This document shows positions 53,204 to 62,181 of a DNA stretch of 64,000 nt, piece after piece. The position numbers and the translations under genes are program-made. Every line of letters starts with the position of its first letter. Position 1 is the stretch's first letter. The stretch is taken from positions 1-64,000 of the forward strand of contig JALNZG010000011.1 of assembly GCA_023229425.1 (NCBI GenBank), given 5' to 3'. Under the pieces are notes generated by a model, which did not search any database, was not told where the DNA came from, and worked only from the letters and a program-made list of their open reading frames with translations. This DNA is from Ignavibacteriaceae bacterium. Lineage in GTDB: Bacteria > Bacteroidota > Ignavibacteria > Ignavibacteriales > Ignavibacteriaceae.

Positions 53204-54100
53204 TTACCCGCACTTCTCGCAGTTATTTGTCTCTGAGGTCAACTCTAATTGAATTGTCGGATGTTCAATTCCGAATTCGTCGTGCAATTTTGAATTTATC
53301 GTTTCAACCAACTGATTATTTTCCGGGAATTTTTCCACAACTAAATGAGCGGTTAGTGCGGTTTCGGTTGTGCTCATTCCCCAAATGTGTAAGTCGTGAA
53401 GATCTTTCACATTCGGTAAAGAAGTTAGATATTGTTTCACTTTGGGTACATTGATTTTATCCGGTACTGCATCCATTGATAGCATAAATGAATCTTTCAA
53501 AAGTCCCCAAGTCCCGATTGTAATTACAAGAACAATAACTAAACTCATTGCCGGATCGAGCCACAACCAATTTGTATAAGTGATAATCAAACCGGCTACA
53601 ACCACTCCAAGCGAAACTCCGGCATCGGCAGCCATATGCATGAATGCACCTTTAATGTTTAAATCTTTCTCTTTTCCCTTTAAGAAGAGAAGTGCTGTAA
53701 GAGCGTTTATCAAAACACCGATTCCGGCAACAATCATCATGGTTGTTCCTCCAACCTGTTCCGGTGTAATAAATTTTCTAACGGCTTCAATTGAAATTGC
53801 CCCTACTGCGATTAATAGAACTATCGCATTAAAAAATGCAGCAAGAATAGTTGATTTCCTTAGCCCGTACGTTCTTCTATGCGTAGTAGAAGTTCTTGCA
53901 AGGTAAGAAGCTCCCCACGCAAGCAGCAAGCCTAAGACATCACTTAAATTGTGACCGGCATCGGCAATCAGCGCCATTGAATTTATTCTCAAACCAAAAA
54001 CAAACTCAACTATAATGTAGATTGTATTTAAAATGATTCCGAAAGCAAATGCTTTATTATAATCAAACTGTACATGTGAGTGGTTATGATTGTGTTTCAT
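53204..54100 (-). CDS. Cation diffusion facilitator (CzcD/ZitB-like) metal transporter
   Basis: A 298-residue CDF exporter that moves divalent metal ions (Zn, Co, Cd or similar) out of the cytoplasm in exchange for protons. Six membrane helices and the metal-site motifs are visible: DAGHNLSD in TM2 and HMAADAG in TM5. The N-terminus is His-rich (MKHNHNHSHV), and the cytoplasmic tail contains DLHIWGM and a Cys pair (CEKCG). It is the last gene of the minus-strand metal operon, 18 bases after the UreH/NicO-like gene. A degraded piece of a close homologue lies at 49531-49680. Confidence 0.92.
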   Translation of the reverse strand: MKHNHNHSHVQFDYNKAFAFGIILNTIYIIVEFVFGLRINSMALIADAGHNLSDVLGLLLAWGASYLARTSTTHRRTYGLRKSTILAAFFNAIVLLIAVGAISIEAVRKFITPEQVGGTTMMIVAGIGVLINALTALLFLKGKEKDLNIKGAFMHMAADAGVSLGVVVAGLIITYTNWLWLDPAMSLVIVLVITIGTWGLLKDSFMLSMDAVPDKINVPKVKQYLTSLPNVKDLHDLHIWGMSTTETALTAHLVVEKFPENNQLVETINSKLHDEFGIEHPTIQLELTSETNNCEKCG

Positions 54101-54118
54101 ATAACTATTTAAATTTAT

Positions 54119-54754
54119 TTATCTGATAAAATATCCGGCCATTCCTAAGAAAACCAATAGAAACCCGGTAATTGTTTTTTCGTGATGTTCGAGAAAATGA
54201 GATTTGATTTTTTGAACGCCTTTCAATCCAAGCCAAACCAGCAGAACCATTCCCGCAATTGTGATAAATGTGTAAACTATGGATACAGCTATTATTCCTT
54301 CCCATCCGAGTTTGCTTGCAACAAAGAAGTAGGCTTCAATTTCCAAACAAGGAGAAAAAAACATTGAGACAATTAATGTGAGCAGTATCGTAAAGGTAGT
54401 TTTCTTTCTTGTATCGTCAATATGAATTTCGTGGTGATGATGATGTTTGTTTTGCCTAAAGCTCATAATTAAATAAACCAATCCCATGAGAATCAGAATT
54501 GTCGGGGCAATTACGCCGACAATAAAAGCATAAGAAGATGATAGTTTATAACCGAAAAATCCTACGATGATTCCAATTATTATTGTGCTGAGTGTATGCG
54601 AAAAGCCGGCAATAGCTGTTGCGCTCATTGTAAACTTTTCACTCCACTTCTCTGATTTTGATAACGCTACCAATGGAATCCAGTGATTTGGTATTGATGC
54701 ATGAACTATGCTCAGTAAAAATGCACCCGCAATTATGTGAATTAAGCCATTCAT
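54119..54754 (-). CDS. UreH/NicO-like membrane protein with His-rich loop
   Basis: A 211-residue protein with about six membrane helices. The first helix contains IVHASIPNHWIPLVALS, like the H-x(4)-H-W motif of UreH/NicO-type metal transporters, and a cytoplasmic or periplasmic loop has HHHHHE. TM regions include SPCLEIEAYFFVAS and GLVYLIMSF. Such proteins are thought to transport Ni or Co, here probably as part of metal export or homeostasis because CDF and RND genes surround it. No close family assignment is certain. Confidence 0.65.
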   Translation of the reverse strand: MNGLIHIIAGAFLLSIVHASIPNHWIPLVALSKSEKWSEKFTMSATAIAGFSHTLSTIIIGIIVGFFGYKLSSSYAFIVGVIAPTILILMGLVYLIMSFRQNKHHHHHEIHIDDTRKKTTFTILLTLIVSMFFSPCLEIEAYFFVASKLGWEGIIAVSIVYTFITIAGMVLLVWLGLKGVQKIKSHFLEHHEKTITGFLLVFLGMAGYFIR

Positions 54755-54916
54755 ATATTCTCTCTCATTGAACTAATTACTCTTTTCTTGTTTTATCCTT
54801 TTTGTCCAACCCATCTTCTAAACGTTATTTAATAATAAAATTTTCCCTAACCAAAATAGGAAGACAAAAACAAAAACCATTATTCGTGAAAAACGAAATA
54901 TTTTGGTAAAATATTT

Positions 54917-55366
54917 TTATTGTTGTTTCCATTCCCACCAATGGCTGAAAACGAAATCATCGAAGTAGGTAATTTGTTTTGGACTGAGATGGCTTCTTAT
55001 TTGGATTCTTGCTTCAAGACGAAGTTCAAAAAGTTTTTCTTCTAATTTTTGAATTTCATTAGAACCATTATTTACCGAACCGGTAGATTTATTATCAATA
55101 TCTTTTTGTAATTGATCCAATTTCGCTATTTCCGGTAGTATAATTTCATTGTACTTTGATCTCAAATATAAAATACTTGATATCTGTTTTGAGGTTAGGT
55201 AATATGTTGTCGGCACATTTTTATTGCACCAATCGGAAGCATTGTACGACCATTTTTCTGTAGAATTATTTCCTCCGCTGTTCTCTTTTTTTGCTTCGAG
55301 TGATCCACTCAAAATAAAGATCGCAAATGCAATTGTCATAAAATATTTTACACTTATTTGTTTCAT
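54917..55366 (-). CDS. Periplasmic Spy/CpxP-like metal-resistance protein
   Basis: A 149-residue exported helical protein (signal peptide to about residue 25, ending SLEAKK). It has the two LTxxQ-like motifs of the Spy/CpxP/CnrR class (LTSKQ and LSPKQ) separated by a coiled region, and an acidic/aromatic tail (FSHWWEWKQQ). These proteins bind metals or unfolded proteins in the periplasm and often regulate or support metal efflux. It lies between the PII gene and the UreH-like gene in the metal operon. The asparagine/serine-rich linker in the middle is unusual. Confidence 0.72.
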   Translation of the reverse strand: MKQISVKYFMTIAFAIFILSGSLEAKKENSGGNNSTEKWSYNASDWCNKNVPTTYYLTSKQISSILYLRSKYNEIILPEIAKLDQLQKDIDNKSTGSVNNGSNEIQKLEEKLFELRLEARIQIRSHLSPKQITYFDDFVFSHWWEWKQQ

Positions 55367-55463
55367 TTTGTCATTCCTTTTTTGTGATGTTTTTATACTA
55401 TGTTCAATCTTATTATTAAATTTATTCTCGTTTATAAACTGCTACTCTCTTTCTGATCCTTCA

Positions 55464-55805
55464 TTAAATTGCCTCTGTTCCTCTTTCATTCGTTCTAATC
55501 TTTACTACGTCTTCAACATTAATAATGATTATTTTCCCATCGCCGGTATTTCCGGTATGTGAATATTTTTGAATTACATTTACAACTTCATCAGCCATTT
55601 CATCAACAACAACTACTTCTAATTTTACTCTAGGAATAAATTCCACCAGTTCATAAGTAACTTTATCTTTTGCATTCTTAGCTCTGCTTTTCCCAAATCC
55701 TTTTATTTCAGATACGGTTACACCCGGAAGTCCTTCAATCTTCAGAAGCGCTTCCGTTACTTCCAATAATTTGAACGGTCTTATTATTGCTTTTATCTCT
55801 TTCAT
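55464..55805 (-). CDS. PII-family signal protein in a metal-efflux operon
   Basis: A 113-residue PII protein. The core matches GlnB-type proteins (MKEIKAIIRPFKL, FIPRVKLEVVV, TGNTGDGKIIIINVEDVVKIRTNERG). The T-loop is different: it is Lys-rich (KSRAKNAKDK), and the tyrosine sits one position before the usual uridylylation site. It is encoded 66 bases after the RND pump gene and before the Spy-like gene, not near amtB, glnA or nitrogenase genes. So it probably senses a nucleotide or a metal in the service of efflux control. Confidence 0.87.
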   Translation of the reverse strand: MKEIKAIIRPFKLLEVTEALLKIEGLPGVTVSEIKGFGKSRAKNAKDKVTYELVEFIPRVKLEVVVVDEMADEVVNVIQKYSHTGNTGDGKIIIINVEDVVKIRTNERGTEAI

Positions 55806-55871
55806 TTTATTTTCCTCATATTATTTTAAAAGATCGGCTTACTACATAAGTAATAAGCCGCAGAATATTAT

Positions 55872-58800
55872 TTACATTTCTCCTTCAACCGTTCTTTTTT
55901 CAAACCAACTATAAACTGATGGAATAATTAAAAGCGTAAGCAAAGTTGAAGTGATCAATCCGCCGACAACAACAGTTGCAAGCGGCTTTTGAATTTCCGA
56001 TCCGGCTCCACCGGCAAATAACATCGGCATTAAACTGAATATTGCAATTGATGCGGTCATTAACACAGGACGCAATCTGTTAAGACTTCCTTTCCTAATG
56101 GCTTCCTGCAATTCCATTCCCTCTTCACGCAATTGCGAAATTTGCGATACCAACACAACACCGTTTAGCACAGCAACACCAAAGAGAACAATAAATCCAA
56201 CCGAAGCCGGAACAGATAAATACAATCCGGAGATGTAGAGCGAGAAAATTCCACCAATTAAAGCAAATGGTAAGTTGGAAATTACCAATAATGCCAAGCG
56301 AACGGATCTGAAAGTAACGAATAAGAGAAGCAGAATTAATCCGATTGCAATTGGTCCGATTATCATCAGTTTGTTCATTGCCCTTTGCTGATTTTCAAAT
56401 TGCCCACCCCACGCTAAATAATAACCCGCCGGTAGTTGAACATTCTCTTTTATCTTTTGTTTTGCCTCAGCAACAAAACTGCCTATGTCCCTTCCGCTTA
56501 TGTTCATCTCGATGCCTATTCTTCTAATTCCATCTTGGCGGCTAATCTGTACCGGTCCTTCGATCATTGTTACATCAGCCAATTGTGCAAGCGGAATATT
56601 CATTCCCGTTTTTGTAGGGACTAATATATTTTCAATCGCTTCAATGGAATTTCTTTTCTCTTCCGGCAGACGAACAGTTATATCAAAATTCCTATTCTCT
56701 TCATAAAATTTAGAAGCAGATTTTCCGGCAACTGCTATTTCAATTACATTCTGAACATCACTGATATTCAAACCATAACGCGCAATTTTATTTCTATCAA
56801 TGTTAACAGTTAAGTATGGCTGCCCGGAAACCTTTTCTGTCATCAAATCTGTTCCACCTTTAACTGTAGAAAGAACCTTTGCAATTTCATCCGATTTGCT
56901 TTTTAGTAGATCAATATCGTCGCCAAAAAGTTTTAGAATCAATTGCGCTTTTGTTCCGGCTACAAGTTCATCAATTCTGCATTGTATCGGCTGGCTGAAT
57001 CCAAAACCAATCCCCGGTATCTGTTCCAAAGATGCACGCATTTCATTTGTCAATTCTTCTCTGGTAATATTTCGTTTCCACTCGCTCTTCGGTTTTAATA
57101 TTCCGGTATAACCGGTCTTATCTGCGCCTCTGGTGTCCATAGCGACTCCGGTTTGTCCGGTTTTTGATACTACCACGTCCAGTTCATCAAACTCTTTCAT
57201 CTTCTGTGCAGCAAGTTGATTTACTTCCATTGCTTTTGAAAGTGATACACCCGGAAGTAAAGCAACATCCATATCGAATGCGCCCTCATCCATTGTTGGA
57301 ATAAACTCCGTTCCTAATCTTGTAAAGAGCAACAAAGCGGCTACCAGGAAAACTCCCGCAACGCTTAAGATCATTATTTTTTTCTTCATTACGTATTCTA
57401 AAAGCGGCAGATAAATTTTCGTTGCATACTTCATTATTATACTTTCTTTTTCCGGCTGCGACTTTAAGAGCATTGAGCAGAGAACCGGTATAACAAAGAT
57501 TGAAAGGAACAATGAGGATAGAAGAGCAATTGCAACTGTCTTGGCAAGCGGACCGAACATCTTTCCTTCAATCCCTTCCAATGAAAGAATTGGGATAAAT
57601 GTAATTGCAATGATCAATTCACCGAAGATGCTTGGCTTTCTAACTTCCAGCACTGCTTTAAGAACAGTTAATAATTTTGGATGTTCATTTCCACTTTCGC
57701 TTAAATGCCTCTGCACATTTTCCACCTGAATTATTGTTGCGTCTATTATCATTCCAATTGAGATCGCAAGTCCGCCGAGCGACATTAAGTTTGCACTGAG
57801 TCCTACAAGCTTCATAACAACAAATGTAACAAGCAGTGAAAGAGGTAATGCAATCAATACAACAGCAGCTCCTCTAAAACTTCTTAACAATAAATACAAG
57901 ATTATTAAGACAAGTATCGCTCCTTCAATTAACGCTTTATTTACAGTATTAACGCTTGCGTTTACAATATCGCTTCTATCGTAATAAGGAACCATTTTAA
58001 TTCCATCCGGTAGGATGTTATTCTCATTTATTTCTCTAACTTTTTCTACTACACGTTTAACAACTTCACGGCTATTCTCACCGCGCAGCATCATTGCAAT
58101 TCCGCCTACAGCTTCATCTTTCCCGTTAATCATCGCAGCTCCCATTCGCACAGCTTCGCCAATCTTAACCTCAGCAACGTCTCTTACGTAAGTTGGTGTT
58201 CCTCCGTGAGATTTCAGAACAATGTTTTCTATATCGCTAATGTTCTTAATCAAACCGACTCCGCGAACGATATATTGATCGGAATTCCTTTCAAGAATAT
58301 TTCCGCCTACATTTTGATTATTGTTCTCAACCGCTGAATAGACATCATCCGCTGTTATAGCATACTTTAACAGTTTTTCCGGCGATACAATTACTTGATA
58401 CTCTTTGAAGTAACCGCCGAAAGAATTTATTTCATTTACTCCGGCAATGCTTTTTAATTGCGGTGTTATGATCCACTCTTGAATTGTTCTCAAGTTTGTT
58501 AAGTAAGCAATCTTTGCAAGAGAATCGCTTGGCATCTTCCCTACGAGTGTGTATTGATAAATTTCTCCCATTGCGGTAGCAATTGGTCCCATAGCAACTT
58601 CAACGCCTATGGGAACACTTTCTTTTGCTTCACCCAATCGCTCAAAAACTAACTGACGTGCAAAATAAATATCAACATTATCCTTAAATACTATGGTTAC
58701 TATTGAAAGACCGAACTTAGTTACCGACCGCATTTGTTCGACATCCGGCAAACCACGCATTGCCATTTCAATCGGGTAAGTTACATTCCGTTCAATCTCT

Positions 58801-58976
58801 ATTGCGGAAAGTCCATCCGCGTGGCTTACTACTTCAACTTGTATGTTTGTTACATCCGGGAAAGCATCAATCGGCAAAGTCAGATATGAATACAATCCGA
58901 ACACAACTATCAGCAGTGAAAGAAATATTATCATTCCTCTCTGCTTCAGCGTTAATGAAATTATTTTTTCTAACAT
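55872..58976 (-). CDS. Heavy-metal efflux RND pump (CusA/CzcA family)
   Basis: A 1034-residue inner-membrane RND transporter of the heavy-metal (HME) subfamily that drives metal ions out through an adaptor and an outer-membrane channel. The ATG at 58976 is chosen: GGGAG lies nine bases before it, and a further upstream ATG would overlap the adaptor gene. Signs include TLPIDAFPDVTNIQVEV near the N-terminus, the TM4 segment LAISIGMIIDATIIQVENV, LGTEFIPTMDEGAFD, and the second half repeat with SVGFIVLFGVAVLNGVVLV. Two large periplasmic loops lie after TM1 and TM7. It follows the adaptor gene after four bases. Metal specificity cannot be set by sequence reading. Confidence 0.93.
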   Translation of the reverse strand: MLEKIISLTLKQRGMIIFLSLLIVVFGLYSYLTLPIDAFPDVTNIQVEVVSHADGLSAIEIERNVTYPIEMAMRGLPDVEQMRSVTKFGLSIVTIVFKDNVDIYFARQLVFERLGEAKESVPIGVEVAMGPIATAMGEIYQYTLVGKMPSDSLAKIAYLTNLRTIQEWIITPQLKSIAGVNEINSFGGYFKEYQVIVSPEKLLKYAITADDVYSAVENNNQNVGGNILERNSDQYIVRGVGLIKNISDIENIVLKSHGGTPTYVRDVAEVKIGEAVRMGAAMINGKDEAVGGIAMMLRGENSREVVKRVVEKVREINENNILPDGIKMVPYYDRSDIVNASVNTVNKALIEGAILVLIILYLLLRSFRGAAVVLIALPLSLLVTFVVMKLVGLSANLMSLGGLAISIGMIIDATIIQVENVQRHLSESGNEHPKLLTVLKAVLEVRKPSIFGELIIAITFIPILSLEGIEGKMFGPLAKTVAIALLSSLFLSIFVIPVLCSMLLKSQPEKESIIMKYATKIYLPLLEYVMKKKIMILSVAGVFLVAALLLFTRLGTEFIPTMDEGAFDMDVALLPGVSLSKAMEVNQLAAQKMKEFDELDVVVSKTGQTGVAMDTRGADKTGYTGILKPKSEWKRNITREELTNEMRASLEQIPGIGFGFSQPIQCRIDELVAGTKAQLILKLFGDDIDLLKSKSDEIAKVLSTVKGGTDLMTEKVSGQPYLTVNIDRNKIARYGLNISDVQNVIEIAVAGKSASKFYEENRNFDITVRLPEEKRNSIEAIENILVPTKTGMNIPLAQLADVTMIEGPVQISRQDGIRRIGIEMNISGRDIGSFVAEAKQKIKENVQLPAGYYLAWGGQFENQQRAMNKLMIIGPIAIGLILLLLFVTFRSVRLALLVISNLPFALIGGIFSLYISGLYLSVPASVGFIVLFGVAVLNGVVLVSQISQLREEGMELQEAIRKGSLNRLRPVLMTASIAIFSLMPMLFAGGAGSEIQKPLATVVVGGLITSTLLTLLIIPSVYSWFEKRTVEGEM

Positions 58977-58980
58977 TAGT

Positions 58981-60147
58981 TTAGTCTCCCGCCAATTCAT
59001 CTTTTTTCAGTTCGCTCTTCAAATAGAAGACACCCTTCGACACTACTTTTTCGCCTTCCTTTAATCCTTCTTTAATTTCAATGCGGTTATCAAGGTTTGA
59101 TCCGGTAATTACAATTCTTTGAGTAAAGCTGAGATCACTTGTTTGAACAAAAACATATTCTTGTTCTGCTTCTTTTACAACGGCTTCAGCCGGGATCATA
59201 ATTGCTTTGGCATTTGAACCAACCGGTATCTTTAATTCACCAAACATTTGCGGCTTCAATTTATTGTTCGCGTTGTTAAACTCACCACGTATTGTAATTG
59301 TTCTTGACTGTTCGTCAACAGTTTGACCGATGTATATTATTCTTCCGTTAAATTTCTCGTTCTGATAAGTTGCCGATGTGAATAATGCATTTGTTTTCTG
59401 ACTTATCTTAGTTATATCCTTTTCATAAATCTGCCCATCAACCCAAACTGTAGTTGTATTAATCACTTTGAAAGCATTTGTAGTTGCGTCAACTACCTGC
59501 CCGATAACAACATTCCTTTCGACCACAACACCGTTGATTGATGATTTGATTGGCAATGTACCTGATGTATGTTCTTCACTCGCCTTTCCGTCAGTTACAT
59601 CTTCATCACTAAGTCCAACAGAGTGAATCTTTTTATCTTCAGCTTTATATTCTGCAAGCGCTTTTTCATATTCAGCCTGGCTTTCCAGCAGTGTTTTTTG
59701 TGATCCTATTTTCTCATCGAATAATTTTTTCTGTCTTTCAGAATTTGCTTTTGTATAATCAAGTGCGGCTTTTGCTATCATGAAACCGGCTTTAATCTGC
59801 CCAATGTCCAGACCTTCAACCGTCATTAATATTTGTCCTGATTTGACATAATCTCCAACCCTAACAAATACTTTATGCACTCTTCCTTGAACAAGCGAAC
59901 CGATCTGCGCTTCGTTATCCTGGTTAGTGATTACCTTTGCCGGGATTGTTAGATATCCGGTAAACGGTTGAAATGTTACCGTCACGGTTTCCAATTTTAT
60001 TTGCTTCATTGATTCAGCGGTAAGCTTCACAACTTCACTCTGCTCTTTTTGGCTTTCTTCATTTTTAGATTCTTCTTTACTGCCGCATCCCAAAAGTGCA
60101 AACGCTAATACATTTGCAGTTATTAATAATTTGATACTTGCTTTCAT
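58981..60147 (-). CDS. RND periplasmic adaptor lipoprotein (CusB/CzcB-like)
   Basis: A 388-residue membrane-fusion protein that links the RND pump with the TolC-like channel. It has a lipoprotein signal with lipobox ALLGC, a barrel-sandwich hybrid domain (VQGRVHKVFVRVGDYVKSGQ), an alpha-hairpin (KALAEYKAEDKK), the second half of the hybrid (IKSSINGVVVERNVVIGQVV), a beta-barrel and a membrane-proximal domain. No separate heavy-metal-binding domain precedes the hybrid. The ATG directly abuts the TAA of the upstream gene (TAAATG), a tight operon junction. Confidence 0.92.
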   Translation of the reverse strand: MKASIKLLITANVLAFALLGCGSKEESKNEESQKEQSEVVKLTAESMKQIKLETVTVTFQPFTGYLTIPAKVITNQDNEAQIGSLVQGRVHKVFVRVGDYVKSGQILMTVEGLDIGQIKAGFMIAKAALDYTKANSERQKKLFDEKIGSQKTLLESQAEYEKALAEYKAEDKKIHSVGLSDEDVTDGKASEEHTSGTLPIKSSINGVVVERNVVIGQVVDATTNAFKVINTTTVWVDGQIYEKDITKISQKTNALFTSATYQNEKFNGRIIYIGQTVDEQSRTITIRGEFNNANNKLKPQMFGELKIPVGSNAKAIMIPAEAVVKEAEQEYVFVQTSDLSFTQRIVITGSNLDNRIEIKEGLKEGEKVVSKGVFYLKSELKKDELAGD

Positions 60148-61446
60148 TTATTTCTCCAATTCTGATTTGTCAATAATATTTTGCCCGACTATTTCTTCAA
60201 TCCGAAATACCGATTGATAATGATTGAATAAAGCATTGATGTAATTATTCCGCGAGCTTATCAAAGTCTGTTTTGCCAGCAGGTATTCAAGGTAGGTCAA
60301 TTCTCCGGCATCGTAACTTTTTATTGCGGTTCTGTAAATCTCTTCGACTTGCGGAAGAATGTCATTTACATATAGCTTTACTTGTTGTAAATTATTCTCG
60401 TGATCTGTGAAAGCGCTTTTTAATTTTAAGGCGATCTCATTCTTTGTTAATTGTAGATCTGATTCCGCGATAGATTGATTTGCATCGGCTTCTTGAATTT
60501 TCCCTCTTTGCTCGAACATAAACCAAAGAGGAACAGAAATGCCAAACGAAGCTCCATAAAAGCCATTATTGCGATTGACTTGTTGCTTGAAATATGCCAG
60601 GTTAATATTCGGCAGTAGTGAAGACCCAGCAAGCCCTTGATCTACCGATGCTATTCCATGATTTAATTCTGCAATCTTAATCTCAGGATTTGTCGCCTCC
60701 ACAGATTTGTATATTTGTTCTAAAATAATTTTATGATCGACAAATACAAGCGAATCTGTTAAACTGAAATTCGATTCATAACTTTGTTTCCCATATCCAA
60801 GTGAGTAATTCAGTTCCGCAAATGCTGTTGTAAGTTCGTTCTTTACAACTTCCAGATTGTTCCGCGCCTCTGTGTATTGAACTTTTGCAGTTAATCTTTC
60901 AAGATTCGTCCCTTCCCCAACATTCTGTCTTATCTCCGCTTTCTTAAAAAAATCTTCCGATATTAATAAATTTTCCTCAGCAAATTTTACATGGAATTGT
61001 TTAGCCAGAATTTTGTAGTAGCTGGTTTTCACTTGATTGATAACGCTTCTCAATGCCAAGTTTAGTTTATAAACAGCAATCTCTTCTTCTTGGTTTAATT
61101 TGCTTCCTTTCAAAAAGTAATTTGAAGGAAATTCAAAAGATTGACTAACTTCAAAAGTTCGTTCGCTATAGTTACGTAAACTGCTGTTCACCGGCGCGTA
61201 TTCATAACTAACGCCAACTTCCGGCTGAGGTAATGATATTCCACTCCAAAACCTTCCTTTAGAAGCTGAAATATTTTCCTTTGCCCCTTTTACTTCCGGA
61301 TTATTTTTCAATCCTGTTTCAATGGCTTCATTCAAACTAAGTTTTTTAATTTCCGTCTGTCCGAAAAGGTTTAGTGATAACACTAAAGCCGCGAACAAAA
61401 CAAAAGGTTTGTTTCCCGCAATGCGGGATTTCGCAAAACTCAACAT
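60148..61446 (-). CDS. TolC-family outer membrane channel (CusC/CzcC-like)
   Basis: A 432-residue outer-membrane efflux protein, signal peptide at about 1-30 (ends LNLFGQ). It shows the two-fold TolC repeat: SLNEAIETGLKNNPEVKGAKENI in the first half and SVEATNPEIKIAELNHGIAS in the second, long coiled helices (LERLTAKVQYTEARNNLEVV), and the closing KSYDAGELTYLEYLLAKQTL. It completes the CBA-type efflux complex with the two following genes. The ribosome binding site is GGAGAAAG. Confidence 0.92.
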   Translation of the reverse strand: MLSFAKSRIAGNKPFVLFAALVLSLNLFGQTEIKKLSLNEAIETGLKNNPEVKGAKENISASKGRFWSGISLPQPEVGVSYEYAPVNSSLRNYSERTFEVSQSFEFPSNYFLKGSKLNQEEEIAVYKLNLALRSVINQVKTSYYKILAKQFHVKFAEENLLISEDFFKKAEIRQNVGEGTNLERLTAKVQYTEARNNLEVVKNELTTAFAELNYSLGYGKQSYESNFSLTDSLVFVDHKIILEQIYKSVEATNPEIKIAELNHGIASVDQGLAGSSLLPNINLAYFKQQVNRNNGFYGASFGISVPLWFMFEQRGKIQEADANQSIAESDLQLTKNEIALKLKSAFTDHENNLQQVKLYVNDILPQVEEIYRTAIKSYDAGELTYLEYLLAKQTLISSRNNYINALFNHYQSVFRIEEIVGQNIIDKSELEK

Positions 61447-61537
61447 ACTTTCTCCATATTATATAAAATTAACTTATCCGCTGATGGCGGAAATAGAGTT
61501 ATCCCGTAAAGGGATCAATGAAAAGAATAGAGATTTG

Positions 61538-61906
61538 TTAAATCAGAAAAGTTCTATTTAATAAATAGAGTTCGGGGAATGGTTTTGTTGTAAGATGATG
61601 ATCAGTTATTTCAAAAGAAGTCTGTATGGCAGTAGCTTCAATTTCTTCAAAACAATGGAAACAAATATCCTTGTTAATTTCAAGTTTCGGGAGTTCTACC
61701 CGTAAGATATTTGAATGAGTGTTTGTATTCTTGACAATTTCACAGTAATCATGCGCGCCATGATTATCTCCGTCGTAATCTAAAAATCCTAACTCTGAGT
61801 GTAAAAACGAGAATATGAAAAATCCCAAAAGCAGGAGAGCTGTAATTTTTATTGCGCTATTTCTAAATATATTTTTCATTCTTCTCAAACTTAATGTTTT
61901 CAGCAT
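61538..61906 (-). CDS. Small exported Cys/His-containing protein at head of metal operon
   Basis: A 122-codon ORF (start at 61906; an internal ATG at 61879 with GAGAAG is equally possible). A hydrophobic segment (IKITALLLLGFFIFSFL) suggests a signal peptide or anchor. The mature part has HGAHDYCEI and ICFHCFEEIE, so three cysteines and several histidines that could bind metal. It lies 91 bases before the TolC gene. Small ORFs of this kind often lead CusCBA-type operons in Bacteroidota, but I do not recognise a named family. It may be a metal-binding periplasmic accessory. Confidence 0.6.
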   Translation of the reverse strand: MLKTLSLRRMKNIFRNSAIKITALLLLGFFIFSFLHSELGFLDYDGDNHGAHDYCEIVKNTNTHSNILRVELPKLEINKDICFHCFEEIEATAIQTSFEITDHHLTTKPFPELYLLNRTFLI

Positions 61907-61968
61907 CTTAAACCAACCAAAATAAAAAGCAGAATACAGCAGTTGTTTGAAGCGAATTGATTGTGCGG

Positions 61969-61982
61969 TCCGCTTAAGCGGA
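61969..61982. promoter_or_regulatory. Palindrome upstream of the metal-efflux operon
   Basis: TCCGCTTAAGCGGA is a perfect 14-base palindrome 62 bases upstream of the first efflux ORF and 199 bases before the divergent phosphodiesterase gene. It is placed well for a metal-responsive repressor of the operon, but no regulator gene for it is known here and single palindromes of this size can arise by chance. Nothing else was found in 61907-62181. Confidence 0.35.
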
Positions 61983-62181
61983 TAACTCTACATTTCTTAC
62001 ACTTAACATAAGTCAGTTGTCTTTTCCTTAAATTTTCGTTTAAGATACCACGAACGCGCTATTGCCATTCTTAAAACAATAATATAATTTGCTCATATTG
62101 CTTAAGTAAAAGTTCTACGAATTTTGAAATTCTGTCAACTCTTATATAGCTTTTTAATTTAAAAATAAAAGGAGAATACAC

